Shown here in pieces: positions 1-13,185 of a stretch of 64,000 nt of DNA. Position 1 is the stretch's first letter. Every line of letters starts with the position of its first letter. Source of the DNA: Polyodon spathula. Taxonomy: Eukaryota; Chordata; Actinopteri; Acipenseriformes; Polyodontidae. Location: NCBI RefSeq assembly GCF_017654505.1, contig NC_054548.1, forward strand, positions 22,947,947 to 23,011,946. Reading direction: 5' to 3'. The position numbers and the translations under genes are program-made. The notes under the pieces are model-generated. The model made no database searches and was not told the DNA's origin. It saw only the letters and a list, made by a program, of their open reading frames with translations.

Positions 1-1739
1 TGGTCACCTGAGTAATATATAATCCCAATCCCACAACAAACAATGTAACAAACAAACACAAAACAGCATCTGCTGGTAGAAGGTCAATATTTGTCATATA
101 CGACTTTCTTTGGGAAACATAAAGGTCAGCACTAATGAAATAGAAAGAAAAAAAAAAGCTGGGTGACAAGAATAACTGATTCAAATGAATAAATCCACAT
201 GTTGACTAACACGTCAACTTGACCATAACAAGCATTATTTATACAAGGAATTTATTTAAAGTGAGACTATCTTGAAAGGTGAGGGCCTGTTCCGAATCTA
301 CCACTGATTAAACATGGCAGTTTATTAAGCTAGATAGTGTCTAAGGTGTTCTACCAGTGGCTGTGTTTGAGGAAGCCTTAGTTTGTGATAGTGTTTGGCA
401 CCAACTTCTACACACATTATATCTCTCAATCAATATCTATTAATGAGTCTCCAGTGGGAAGCTTTTGAAGAGTTTGAAAAACAAGTTTTAGCAATAGTTC
501 AAAGAAATAATTAGCTGAATTTATAGTATATGGTATACACATTATCAAGGTTTTCTTCAGTAAAAAACATCAAACCATAAAATACTGTCATACTTCTATT
601 ATATTGATTATACATGTGCATTTTCTAATACATGGAATTGCTTTGTGTGAGTTCAAATACAATTTATGACTACTATTATACAACACCAAGGTATGCCATA
701 GGAAAAGCATAACTTAAGTTCGACCAATTGAAGCATGGTGAAGACTTTAAAACACAGCAAGCGCAAGCACAAGTCTTAATAAAGATAAAATAATTCTACA
801 GACAAGACAAGATATTCGTCCATCAGTAGATGCAGGCCTTGGTCTTTAAATAGACTGTGGCACTTAACAAAACTGCAATAGATAGATATATAGACCCAAT
901 CAACCACTAAAAGGTTTTAGTAGTTCAATGACAAAATGTGATTTCTATCTTTGTTAACGTGAATTCAAGACTGAATTGAAAAAGATTGCTAAAGAAAGCC
1001 TTTTCATATTTTTGTTTACCTTATAATACTGGCAATAGTACTTGCTGTCTTTCAACGGGCACAACCTTAAGTGAAAAAAAGGAACTAAAAAGGCCCTTCT
1101 TCACCCCATTGTGTGTGAAAGATAAAAGAAGAAAGCGTTTAGCTGATTCAGAGACCAAGCATTCATGGAACTGGGTTCGAGTGAAAAGGAGATTTGGTGC
1201 TTGATTGAAGAGCAACATAACTGAGAAATAATTTCCTTGGATGTTACAGGAAGAGCTAGCAGTGTTTTTCCCTCTGCTAAAAGAAGGAAGATGTTTTTTG
1301 TCTGCGTATGAAAGATGATGATTAGTTATTTCATACTCCACAGAAGAAACATAGTTTCCTTCCATTGCCTCACATTGTTGCAATGGAAAGAACTAAAATT
1401 GCATTTGCAATGCATTACAGTACATTAGTACATTTCCTTCAGGGAAATTTAAATAGCTATATTTGTATATAAAAAATAAACTGTAATTGATAATTTATTA
1501 AGCAAATGCTTTCACTGTGTTATTTTTAAACATACATACTTTAAACATACATACAAGTCAAATTTTACATGAACATACTATTATGTGTAATGTCTGTATG
1601 TTTTGTGTGTGTGTGTTCAGCATAAAAAGCTAAATTGTTATAAAAAAAGTATTTAAAAGTTTAAACATAATCTGTTCATGATATTATGTTTTCTGAAGTG
1701 TAAAACTAGTTGCTTGCTATGTTGGTTCAACCAAGACGG
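1..1739. other. no gene recognised; AT-rich unique-looking DNA
   Basis: I see no coding exon or recognisable repeat here. Two overlapping open frames near 986-1383, on opposite strands, have no splice context, no family resemblance and normal AT-rich composition. They are treated as chance. Confidence 0.6.
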
Positions 1740-1774
<35 letters not shown>

Positions 1775-1785
1775 ATATATATATA
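1740..1785. repeat. (TA)n microsatellite
   Basis: About 46 bp of alternating TA with one phase break near the middle (a TT), followed by unique sequence. The perfect alternation makes it self-complementary. Confidence 0.95.
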
Positions 1786-3073
1786 CCTAAAAAACCTATT
1801 TACAGGAAGAAGTCGATACGTCTTTTTCGAAAAAGTTTTTTTTTTTTTTGAAAAATGGCTTTTGTCCTAAACATCCTGAAATAAATGTATTTATAAACAT
1901 TTCATCTTCTGTGTACATCCAAAAACATATTTGTTTATTTTTTTAAATTTTTATACACTGCAGTTATACCCCGTATACAGTAGATTCACATTGTGGTACA
2001 ACAGCGCCATCTAGCCAGTATAAAATTGCAAAATAAATTGTAGCATAAATGCATTTAAAATTAGTAATGCATTCAAAGCTATACAGTTTTGTCTTTGCTG
2101 TCATTGGAAATTATATAGTGTAGCTACAATTTCACTTAGTAGAATTTCAGATTCATATTTACATTGTATTTAATAAAATCATCTTTTCATTTTTCAGGCT
2201 CAAGGCAGCATTTATTGAAATGAATGCTGTTCCACCCTTGATTATCCACTAAGAAGGAACACATTCTGGTTGTTTGAAAGGTGAACCCAAATGGGAAACC
2301 AGGGCTTCAAAAAGCCAAAGAACAACATTGTTTTATTGTGGTAAATCCTGATAATATTGTGAGATATTTGCCATTTTATAGGACATAGTCTCACACTTAT
2401 TTTCCTTTATATAATATTGCAACACAATGTGTTTCCAATACCATGTTTAGCTATTGAAATTTTCAATAAAATGTACTGTTTCAGAAAGTACAAGTCAGAT
2501 TGACACACTGGACACAGCGCGTTAAAATCACTCTTTGTTGGTTTAATACCACCATCTAGTGGAGCATCGCAAAGACTACAGTATTATTATATGTGAATCT
2601 TTGCAGCAGCTTTGGTCATATATGATATAAGAAGCTATTACAAAATATTTGGAAAGGAAAGAAGTGTCTTTTAGATAGGGCTTGTTTCTTAATGTTTTTT
2701 TTTTCTGTGAAAAGTATGAGCTTTTTATTTATTGTATTATGCATGTATGTACACAATACACATTGGTACAGTAACTGCACACTGGAGGGTAGTGTATGTA
2801 TGTATGAATGCAAATGTACTTAATATCCGCCATTCAATATCAGACCCTTGTTTTTTCAGGATGAAACCCCTATATGTTTACTAAATTATTGTGTACAGTG
2901 TACTTACCACTTAAATGTACTGACAACAACCAGCTGGCAACATGCATGGATACTGAATATATGGAGCAGTTCTGTTCTTTTTTTGATGCTGGTCATATCA
3001 CAGGCTCTGTTCTGTCTGGATGCATTGTATTGTGTTGAAAAGTAAATTAACATATATTCAGGTAATATTGCTC
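1786..3073. other. no gene recognised; contains a CTCF-like site
   Basis: Mostly unique sequence. It holds one strong CTCF-like motif (listed separately) and a weaker one near 2004-2018. Strong-looking splice acceptors end at 2197 and 2859, but no convincing exon follows. The first is closed in all frames within 83 nt. The second opens a 61-codon frame with no matching donor. Confidence 0.5.
2548..2562 (-). promoter_or_regulatory. CTCF-like core motif
   Basis: Read on the minus strand the 15-mer is CCACTAGATGGTGGT. It agrees with the vertebrate CTCF core consensus (CCASYAGRKGGCRSY) at 14 of 15 positions, the mismatch being T for C at position 12. A second, weaker match (12 of 15) lies near 2004-2018 in the same orientation. 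Occupancy cannot be judged from sequence, and such motifs are often carried by repeats. Confidence 0.35.
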
Positions 3074-3490
3074 TGTGTGACAGGGGTTGAATCCATTACT
3101 GCCCACAGTCACAGATGGAATGTGGCCATTACCTAATTAGGTAGTTGAGTGCTAATTAGGGAATGGCCACATGTATAAAATGGGAGAAAAAACACATGTT
3201 TTTTTGGGTGGTTTTAGAAGTGGGATATTTCCCCCTAGAGACAGGACTGTAATTGAGGAAAACAAAAACAAACCAAAAAAAAAAAAAAACAGGAATGAAT
3301 ATAGAAAGACATACTAAGGCTAGACTGATCACCACTTTCTCTCCTTCCAACACCAACCAAAAACACATTTGTTTCTCTCCCTTTTTATACATGTGGCCAT
3401 TCTCCAATTAGCAATCAACTACCTAATTAGAGAATGGCCACATTCCACCTGTGATTGTTGGCAAATCCCTGCCAAATTTACATTCACACA
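3074..3490. mobile_element. foldback MITE, about 417 bp
   Basis: Two arms of about 90 bp, 3111-3201 and 3362-3452, are inverted copies with roughly one mismatch in ten. Both carry a Y-rich block around CCTAATTAGGTAGTTGA and end near a TATAAAA run. Weaker similarity continues outward to short terminal repeats starting TGTGTGA on both sides. The right half resembles the right half of a second copy at 34793-35212, sharing a CCTGTGATTGTTGGCA block and similar total length. No coding capacity is seen, so this is a non-autonomous element. No target duplication is certain. Confidence 0.7.
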
Positions 3491-6400
3491 TACCTGCCAC
3501 CATTTTTATAGTGGTAAAACATTGGAATCACAGTGCAAAGATTAGAAAACTGACAATTGACCAAGCATCTAAATTGTAACATAACTTTTGTAAAGATGCC
3601 TGAGTTTGTGCACACCAAATATTGTGAAAACTTGGGCTTGAATTTGTGTTTTTTTTTTTTTTTTTTAAACATGGCCTATGAAAGTGTGAATTACATCATC
3701 CAATTCAAAAAGTTAAAAAAGTTATTGTCGAATACCATGGGAGATCTAACTTTTTTCTTAAACAATCAATAAAGCGAGCCTAAGTAATGTTGTATGCAGT
3801 ATTAAGCCCTCATACTGACCCACTTTGAATACATATGAATGAGAATCACAAGCTTTATCAAACCCCTGTCAATATAAATGAAACTCTTAACATAAGAGGG
3901 AGATAGCTAAGATAACCTTAATAAAGGTGAGGGGGCATATAATCTGTAGCATTTTTTCCAAACAACATGAACATTCTAATATCTATAATCTAGTTTTTAC
4001 AGCTTGTTTGTTTAACAGGTATACATTGTTTTTTACATGTCCATAACAAATTACACAAGAGTGTTGCCGTTCTTTAAAGAACACTTTGTCTGGACATTGT
4101 CAGAATACACAGGACCTTGCTATCAACAAATCCTCTGGACAATTTTATTATGTCTAGCCAGCAATTGATAATAGTTTGTTGGAGCACTAACCATTGCCAG
4201 TCTGAAGCATTTGTGACCATGAAGGAGTGATTTCAATCAAGATGCAGTGACTTTTTGTAATTGAAAAATGTGAAATACATTTGTGATATTACTGACCTGT
4301 TGTGCCACACTCTTATGTAGTTACTAATCGTGAGGCTTTTAGTAATGATCACTAACTTAAACAGCGTGTCAGTTTTATAAAACTTGGCATGACAATTTAT
4401 TACGAAAAATTATCTACATTTTCACGGTCCTGACAACGTTATAGTTAAGCTATCAAAGGTTGTGCATGAGCAGGTGTTATGATTTTTCCTGGATGGCTAA
4501 AAGTAAAATCTTTTAGTGGAAGAGACTGTTGACTCAAACCAGATTTAAGCTACACAATATATTTGCAAGACCTGTGGTCCTGATCAGAGTTAAGAATCCA
4601 AGAATAAATACAGTATAAGAAAAATAATATATATAAGTTTTGTCTACACAAACCATAACCCTAGCACTAACCCAAAAATGCTGTTTTATTTCTTGCTGCC
4701 AAAATATACAAAAAATATACTTTTTACGTTTTCCAGTGTTGGTTGATATTTTAATAATTCAAATGTTTGTTTGTAAATCTTTTTTTCTATTAATTACAGT
4801 TATGTAACTGTAACATAAAAAAGTATGAAAAAAGTGATGACCCCAATTCCGCGACTGCAGTAAGAAAGGGAAAACAATTCCAGCAAGCTTCAGGTTGAAT
4901 CAAAGTTGCCGGAAACAGTTCATAATGTTGAAGTGATCTGGGAAGACAGGAAACAGTGCAGGAAGGTCCTGTATATCTTATATATATTGTTATAATGTTC
5001 ATGGACATGATCCTGGTTCTTTAACTTGACTTACATTTTTTAAATTGCTAAAGATAATCCTAGTCACTTATTTCAAGCACAACACAGAGACCAGGACCAG
5101 AGGACACAGTTTGAAATTGAGTGGAGACATATTCAGGTCGGAGGGTTGGTGACCATTGCTGTAGCTGCTAGTGATTGGGATTCATGAAAAGTGGACAACT
5201 TCTTATGTACTTTTGATTTAGTATCCAAATACAATGCGAATTCATGCTTTCACACCAACAACATTGTGCTTTCAGTAAACCTTGTCTTATTTGTGTCCTG
5301 TGAGTCCTGGCTTCAGTCCATGTTTAAGTTTATGATTATCTTATCAGGCAACAGACAATGTTATTTAACACATTTGTATTTATTTTTCTTAGAACATCTT
5401 TTTAATACTTATAGCTTTATTAAGTTCTTTCCAAAAGATTATGACTTTTAAGATTGTAATAAATTATTTAATCAAAGTTCTTTGTAAAAAAAATTAAAGA
5501 TTTTATAAGTTACTGAACTAAAGTTGCTAGCATATTATAATATACTATAACAATGCATTATATATCTCTTTATTTGTTTTTTCATATGATCGCTTAGCCA
5601 TTCTTTGAAAGGATAATCATCTGAGGGCATTCCTTATGCTCAGGTGACACGGTTTTAATCCATTTCAAAATAAATCCAGTCCATGCGATTGATATTGAAC
5701 AAAACTAACAACATTAACTTGAAAGAAGGTGTAGGTTTTGAACAATACCTTGTAGGATTGTAAAATGCTGTTGTTAGAAATTTGTAGCTTGACATAAAGC
5801 ACATGAGTTAGAGCTGCATAGTTTCGCATGATTCATACATTTAAAACATAACAAAAGCCTCTAAACACTCTTCAAAAAACATTGGGTTAGAAAGGCATAC
5901 TTATCCATAACTATAAAGCACTCAATGGTGGTATACATAGTAATCCTAAAAGAAACGTATACTGTGTTATATATGACTTCACACTGAGAAAGACTTCTAG
6001 TCAAAACTTTAGTAATATAATTTTATGGAAGTTATACAAGTCTCTTTTAGTATTACTACAGAATTTAATAATACAACTGTTTTTCAAACATTTATGTTCT
6101 GGTATTTACTGTTTTGAGTGAGTTGATAATTGTGCCCATTCTGAATTAGCCCCGTAGGTACAGTACTTAATTACATCACATTTTTATCCAGCTTTCTATG
6201 AACAGAAATTAAAACTAGGACAGTTTCTGTGAGCAAATACATATATTTTGGCAAAGGCAAGAAATAAGCGCAGTATTTACTTGTTTCAAAACATGTAAAA
6301 TCTGTATAATGCCAAAATGAATGTAATACTGAGTGTCAAAACCTAATATCCCATCTACAATCTCTAATAGAACAGCAGCCTTTCTGTATAGGCAGTGGCA

Positions 6401-6590
6401 TCTACAGTATATGGGCTAAAACAACAATAATGTCCTAGCCATGACTGAAATTTGCTTTTTGTAGGTCCTGCTATTATATTTGTATTTTTTATTTTTATTT
6501 TTGCTATTGTTTGTTATTAGGTTTTTTTGAGCAGTGAGTCACAGGAATGCGTTAACATTTTTTGTTGTTGTTCAAACTAGAGCTATTTGA
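3491..6590. other. no gene recognised
   Basis: Unique-looking AT-rich DNA with a T-run near 3649-3666. Short open frames at 4790-5008 (minus) and 5191-5451 (plus) have no family resemblance. The only repeat-like piece is the CR1-like fragment listed at 5088-5136. Confidence 0.5.
5088..5136 (+). mobile_element. possible old CR1-like LINE 3' fragment
   Basis: A 47-bp segment around ACCAGGACCAGAGGACACAG aligns without gaps to the C-terminal coding part of the CR1 copy in this window (around 25049-25095) at about 64% identity. It ends in the same ATTCAG. This is what an ancient LINE tail would look like, but the match is short. Confidence 0.3.

Positions 6591-6625
<35 letters not shown>
6591..6625. 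repeat. (TAAA)n microsatellite
   Basis: About nine TAAA units without interruption, followed by the GC-richer AGCGGCTGC. Confidence 0.95.
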
Positions 6626-9600
6626 GCGGCTGCACGTATATCAAGTTTACATTCTCATGAGGCTGATGTGTCCCTTGGCATCAACTATTTTGCTCCATTA
6701 CCCTAATGCAGTGGTTCCAGAATATAAATGTGTTGCAGGATGTGTATCACTTTTTTTGTTTTTAAACAGTTCATAATAATAGGTGGTTGTGTTGAAAAAA
6801 ATAAATAAATGTGAGTATTTTGTTAGCTGTAAAAACAAAACATTCTGGTAAAATGTCAACTGAACCTTAGCCAGACAACAAACTGGTGCCCTCGGCTTCT
6901 CCACTCGAATGTGCCTTTATACTAGATTACCGTCTCTCTTTTCCACTCTGAACACTTCCTCATGAGGAATACATTGGCGCTATTGCTGTTCGTTCGGTTT
7001 TCTACCTTTTGACTTTCAACCAAAGCTTTAACTACAGGTAGACCCTGTAAGGCGAATTCTGGCAAAAAGTTGTCTTCAGTTTTACCTGACTTCAAAATTT
7101 GTCAGTTTAACTCAGTAAGAGTAGTTTTTAGCAATCTTTTTGATTAAAATGTTTAATGTATAGTTTATTCTCAAGATAAATCAATTTAGTTGATATGTCT
7201 TATTATTAAAGTAAATTCACACACAACAAACCTTTTCATTTCCACGTACTCATGAAGACACACTCAACTTAATTTAAAAACCAGGCCTCATTCTAATAAT
7301 TACATGACATTCTTCAATATTACAGAATTTCACATCATACTAAAATACTTGTGTTTCACGTGCATATTAAAATGGCTACAATTTGCTATTTTAACATTAA
7401 CAGACTTCAAAGATTAATTAGTATTTTTTTTTTTTTTTTTGTATGGTTTCTTTTTAGAAAAATCTACAACAGTAACATTGTTGTGCTACTTTTATATGTA
7501 GGCATAGTAGATTGTATGGAGCTTGGGTCAGAGTGATTTTTTTTTTGTTTTTGTTTTTTTAACAAAACTAAACTAATAAAGAAAAACTTACATGATTTTG
7601 TCTCTTCATAATTAAAAAAAATCTTTTAGGCTGAATTGCACTTTACCTTAGTGTTAACTTCAGACTGCCGCGCCAGTTCCCATGTTTTTGCTGCACTTGC
7701 TTTGAATTCACAATAGAAGAAAACTGTCCGGAACCATGTACAGTAAACAGAACTATTCCAAATGGGAAAAGGCTCATAGATGGATGCACTCCAGCCACAG
7801 GGCTACTCTTGGGTCTGATTTTTAAAAGGGCTTTACTCACGAGTAAGGACAGCTTTCTTTAAATGTAGTCAACTTTTGTATTATTTTACATTTTGTATTT
7901 ATTATTATGTTACTATTAATATTTTAGTTAAAGCCAAGTTAAAACTTAAGTTTAACACAAAAATATACAGAATATAAAGATTTATTTTAGGAGGAGATAC
8001 TCAGTGTAAGTTACCAAGCATTGAAAATCAGACCACAAGTCAGACAGTACATCTTCTATGCCTTTATGTGAAATTTTACAAGCTTTGAGCCTCCCTAGAC
8101 ACATTTACATTCAGCCTTTCTCTTATGTCATACAGCCACATAAAAAAACAAACAAACAAACAAACAAACAACAACTAAAAAAAAAACAAAAAAAAACAAA
8201 ACACTTCAGTCCTGAAGCTTGAATCCTACCTTTGAGAGTAGGCTTCAATCAACTTCTTTCTGCATTTAAACAATTAAATATATCTCATCTTGTAAATATA
8301 AGTATTGAGGGCCTGGAATTTAAATATTGCACATGCTATGATTTACGGTATAAAACATTCTCACTACTGCATGTCTCTGCTTACTGTGTACCATGCATTT
8401 GAGTACATTTATTTTTAAACACAGTAATTGTTGTCTTTATATTTTTTATTAACATGCCCTGGGGTCACCAAGTAAATAATCCTTTGCTATCGAAAGTAAT
8501 TTCACCTACCTGCCATTTATAATCTAAAAACGCCACTGTGTTACATTATTCAGTGTAAATAAACTCCTTCTAAACAGCTTACTATAAAGTAATGTCCAAT
8601 AATTATGAAATTATTGTATCAGGGAAGTATTTTGCCCTTCAAGACAGCTTATTTTTGATGGAAGTATGATGGCATAATTTTAAAAAAATTTATTTGCAAT
8701 CTGGAGTACACAGGAGGCAACAATAAGTAGTGAAAATGTTGTAAGTTATACTGATATTATTAAATACTGTACATATGCTTCCATACTGTACATAGGCATT
8801 CGTGTTCTCATATGTTTCAAATAATGGTTACGTTTGATCTAGAGATCAAATGTAGTCTGTCAATGAAAGACACCACATCCCTGATAATAAATGCAAACCT
8901 GTGTAGATGGAACCCATGGTATGAGGTTTGCAAAACAGATTTTATATACAGTAGTTCATTGAAATAAAAATAAATAAATAATAATAATTATGGAATACTA
9001 TTAAAATACAGCATTTTTCAAAAATAGTTTCTTAACTTGTACTAGATTATTTATTTTTCTGTTACCAGTATCTAAAATAGTATCTTTCTCTATTGTACTT
9101 ATACTTTCTCGCCTGTGGATGCTCACTAAATATTAAGCAGACCATGGCCTTGTATTAGTTCAGTGAAGGTCAGTACATGATGCCCCACAAATTGTGTAAC
9201 AGGGTTTATACTGAACCACAGTTAATTGCAATAGTGACAGGACCTTTTAGAGCATTGAGGTCCTCATAACTCTTTGAGCTTATTGGTTTTACTGGAATGA
9301 GCTACAAATATCAATATCACAATGAAAAGACACAGACGCTCATAATTAAAAAGGCCTTTGCCCAGCAGAGGTAGATACAAAGCTACAACAATCTGTTTGG
9401 AGGTGTTGTTGAGTATTTGTTGGTCTGTTGAACAAGTCTCATCATTGCTAATAGGGCCCTTGATTAAAACCAATGTGGTTTCTCATTGCGGTGTATTGAA
9501 TCACCACAGACATTTAAAGTAAAGTGCTGCTTGAATTTAGCATGTCACAGATGGGAACAAAGCAGGGCTGGAGCCACTGTCATTTTTCAATATTCCTAAA

Positions 9601-10686
9601 GCCACTGCAGATAATTTAATAATCACAATTTATCTTTGTCTTATTGCATGTATAATACTCAAATACATATAATGTGCTTTAATGCTCTATAATCAACAGG
9701 ACCAATGGCGCCATTTAGGTTAACAGATGATATGGGGGGGGGGGGGGGGTCTATTTATTTAGGGACACTAGGAGGACATTATTGTTATTTGTTTTTTATT
9801 ATTAATATTTGCAGTAAGTGCTAAATCTTTTGGCAAATGCACTTTTTTAATGCATAAAGCAACACCAGATTACATATTTGTAAGCACAGTACTTCCATCA
9901 CTTGTTTCAGGTATGGGTTGTATTAATTTGTCTCTATCCATTCCACACGTTAGTCATAATGTTCATACATGAATATATGTAATGCTTAACTGTATTATTA
10001 AAAGTATCTCCTAAGTGTTTGAAAAAACATATTTTGTTCGGCCATGTCCTTTTACGAAAACTGATGCTCAAGGTTATAATTTCAATTTGACAAAGCAGAG
10101 CCTTATAGAAGTTCTGGATAACCATTTTGAGGTCCTGCATTTTCAAATAATCTTTAGACCCCTGCTGAACTATTGCTTAGTTTTGATACTGTTTTCATGT
10201 GACTTGATGTTTTTACCACCACCAAACTTTTTAAATAAAATTCCTTAGTAATCTTTAGATAGATAACTATTTTGTTATATAATACAGTATATAATAAGCA
10301 GGCTTATTTTAATATTACGGTAAGTAACTTCTGTAAATGAAAGTTCAGAATGGACATACTTTTTTAAAATAGAGAGATTTTACTTTTGTGCTCATGATTT
10401 ATTTAGACATATTGAATCTTCCAGTATCAGATCTTAATATTCAGAGTGACTTCTGGTATTCAGAAAGCTTTGCCCGCATCCTCACTGTTAATGGTTTTAA
10501 TGATTAGATCAGAATAAACCAGAAGTGATTTAGAGGCAAATGTTGGCTCAATTTTTCCAAGCATAAAAAACAGATGGCAACTCATTCGAGTTTGCCTTAT
10601 TTTTTGCATGCAAAGTTGCTGTAACATTAATAAGAACTTCTTACCGTTGCAAATTTTATATATCAAAAACGTACGTTGTAACAATA
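6626..10686. other. no gene recognised
   Basis: Unique-looking AT-rich sequence with simple runs: T-tracts near 7423-7440, an (AAAC)n stretch at 8142-8171 and a 16-nt G run at 9734-9749. Open frames of 60-80 codons occur on both strands (for example 9264-9473 minus and 10015-10248 plus) but show nothing I recognise. Confidence 0.5.
9734..9749 (+). repeat. 16-nt homopolymer G run
   Basis: Sixteen consecutive G in otherwise AT-rich DNA. It could form a G-quadruplex on this strand. A 16-nt C run is at 26935-26950. Confidence 0.9.
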
Positions 10687-10706
10687 TTATATATATATAT
10701 ACCGTC

Positions 10707-10768
<62 letters not shown>

Positions 10769-10780
10769 ATATAATATATT
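10687..10780. repeat. (TA)n microsatellite, interrupted
   Basis: A short TA block, a CCGTC interruption, then about 50 bp of pure TA followed by degenerate TA/TAA. Confidence 0.95.
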
Positions 10781-12675
10781 CCAGACGTAAATTATTATAA
10801 TATTTACGTTTTCTTTTGTGCTGTGATTCTCAAAATATCTGTCATAAAATACTGTAAGGATTTTCTTTAAAAGAAAATTGTAAACCACCTTTTCTTAGAG
10901 TGCCATGTAGTCTATTTTGAAATGACTGCTAATTGTACACTATATTGTATGTTATATGACAAGTTGAATCTTCAATGGACAGGAAAGTTTTTGTTGATTT
11001 TTTTTGTCCAGAATTTAGCTCCCATATGGCTTTGCCTATTTGTTGTAAATCCCTGTATACTTAAATAAGCTCATTTTATTGGTTCCATTAAATATAGTGT
11101 TTTATAGTTTATAGCATTTCTCATTTCTGGGATAATAAATCCTCTAATGTACTTTGTTAGCTTGAATTTACTTTTCAAACACACCCTAATGCAGACAGAT
11201 AAAAAGGAAGGAATGTGTAGTTTAAATCAGCCCTTATGAATTTTCCTTCCCTTTAATTGTAAGCTCTCTTCCTCATATCCTTTACATGCTGCATCTAAAC
11301 AGTTTGTCACTCATTTTCTTTTACAAAAGTGAACAGAAGGCAACAAGACTATATACCTCATTATCCATTATCTACCAGATATTTATTTGAATATTTTTTT
11401 TAATAAAAAGTTGGGCTCCTCTGCATAATAATAAAAAAATAAAAAAATAATAATTTAAACCTTGCAGTATCAATGTTAGCTATTTGAGTGAGAGTGCTTG
11501 ATATCATAGAACAAAGTGCTATTAAACAGGCTGGATTTTGGATTAGATCTAGAATGTATCATTAATGTATGTTTGCTTCTTATTAATTCAATTAATATAT
11601 TACCAGGTGTGCTGGGTCACCTGGAAGAAGGGAGGAAAGGCCTATCCCTGAACAAGTGAAACACTTTTTTGCACACCCACGCATTTCTAAATAATGATAT
11701 ATGTTCGTGGTTCTGATGAGGTTGTCTTCCACCCTTTAAAACACAGGGCTGAGATGACAGCTATCACAAGGGTATTCGTTTTCATATAATCGGAACTGGG
11801 CATCATTCCAAGCTGGGCTCTTGAAATGAAATGCCAGTGTCCTTGTTTAAGATCATTCAAACTTAAAAAAAAATTAATGTGTAGCTTTAAAGCATTTCAG
11901 TATGTCTCAACTTTAAAATTTTCTATATCAATTTTTATAATTATTATTTATTTATTGTGATTTTCAGATTGCTTATGTTGGAATATTGCACACTTTAAAC
12001 ATAAATATATAAACAGGGAAAGCAAATTGTAAACTTTTGCTACCACCTTGTGCAACAAGAGGAATACAATAGAGGATTTAGTCTCAGGCAAGGCGGCTCA
12101 GCTGTCCAACAGACCAAAGATAAAAGGACTGGATTTATTCAAAATGAGAACCCGGGTACCACACTTTCGTAAACATTATCAAATATATCAACTGTCCAAA
12201 TACACCATCTGAGGAAAAGGACAGCAATTGTATGCATTTATTGATTGATGGATTTGTTGATTTGTATTTGAAGGAGTCCCTGTGCCTCCTTGGCTTTGCA
12301 CAAACTCCTTCTTTTTGTAACTAGTTGGATAGAAGATAGGAATAGGAATGTTTGTTCACGTGTATTTGTATATGCAAGTGTGTGTGTGTGGTAAGGATTC
12401 TGCTATACCATTGAGACTTAGCAGCTGTTTTGTGTTCTGCAAATCAAAAATCAACTTCAAAAGAAAAAATAAATACTGGATGAACACACACACAATGAAT
12501 AGAAATACAGACAGTGTACTTGACTCCCACCCCCTCAAACAAAATTACAAATAAAAATAAAAAAATCCTGTATTAATGTAGTGAAAAAACAAAACAAAAC
12601 ATTAAAACAGTGTATAAACAGTGCAAAAAAACTCAGTTTAAACACTGCCATTTAGTCAACCAAAAAACTGTGGAA

Positions 12676-12678
<3 letters not shown>
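10781..12678. other. no gene recognised
   Basis: Unique-looking AT-rich sequence. Overlapping frames on both strands around 12348-12554 are low-complexity and have no support. Confidence 0.5.

Positions 12679-12743
<65 letters not shown>
12679..12743 (+). repeat. (GT)n microsatellite
   Basis: About 65 bp of GT with no interruption. Read on the other strand it gives a poly-(His-Thr) stretch, which makes one apparent open frame here artefactual. Confidence 0.97.
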
Positions 12744-12745
<2 letters not shown>

Positions 12746-12890
12746 TCCTTTTTGTGTTGATTTGGGCCCACTCCATTTTGAAATGTACCCACAAGGCTTT
12801 GCAGATGTGATTCAGAGGCTAAGCCATTGTTGCTGGTAGCAATGGGCTGCCAAAGTGCCAATCTAGGGATTTTATGCATGCCTCTGTTAC

Positions 12891-13078
12891 TCTTCGTTGG
12901 TCGAGTTATCCTCCAGAGTAGAAATCCCTTCAAAAGCTAGCCCTGTAGAGTTCTGTGCTGCAGTCACTGTCACTACTGTGTGTAAGAGAATTAGGACTAG
13001 AAAGCACAGTTTAAGCCTGCTGTTGCACAGTCTGGATGCTGCAGAAGTTGCAAGCGATGTCCTATGATGACACACCAT
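12891..13078 (-). CDS. candidate first coding exon of an unrecognised secreted or membrane protein
   Basis: On the minus strand a pyrimidine-rich acceptor (TTTACCTCACAG) ends at 13186. After 107 nt of possible 5' untranslated exon comes an ATG at 13078 in a fair context (A two before, G at +4). The frame encodes MVCHHRTS, a basic RLCNSRLK stretch, a hydrophobic core CFLVLILLHTVVTVTA resembling a signal peptide, then AQNSTG and DNSTNEE with two N-glycosylation sequons. The frame closes at TAA, but a possible donor (GA|GTAACA) sits just before it, at 12890, so the exon may splice on. The segment is GC-richer than its surroundings. I do not recognise the protein. It could be a chance frame; the acceptor, start, signal segment and sequons together are the reason to list it. 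Confidence 0.35.
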
Positions 13079-13185
13079 TGAGCCGTTCGTCTTTATTGTC
13101 CCTTTGGATTGGTTATCTGGTCTAAAGTCCCATCTGACGTCACAGCACTCTGGTTCTGCATCAGTCGAATGGTTTTCTAAAAGCC

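Noticed and set aside
2198..2280. 83-nt segment between a good acceptor and a GTGAAC donor
   Set aside because: All three frames are closed within it and the donor is weak, so a coding exon is excluded. An untranslated exon cannot be argued from this alone.
12652..12933. 93-codon minus-strand frame with poly(His-Thr)
   Set aside because: Its length depends on the (GT)n repeat, and its start overlaps the exon candidate in another frame.
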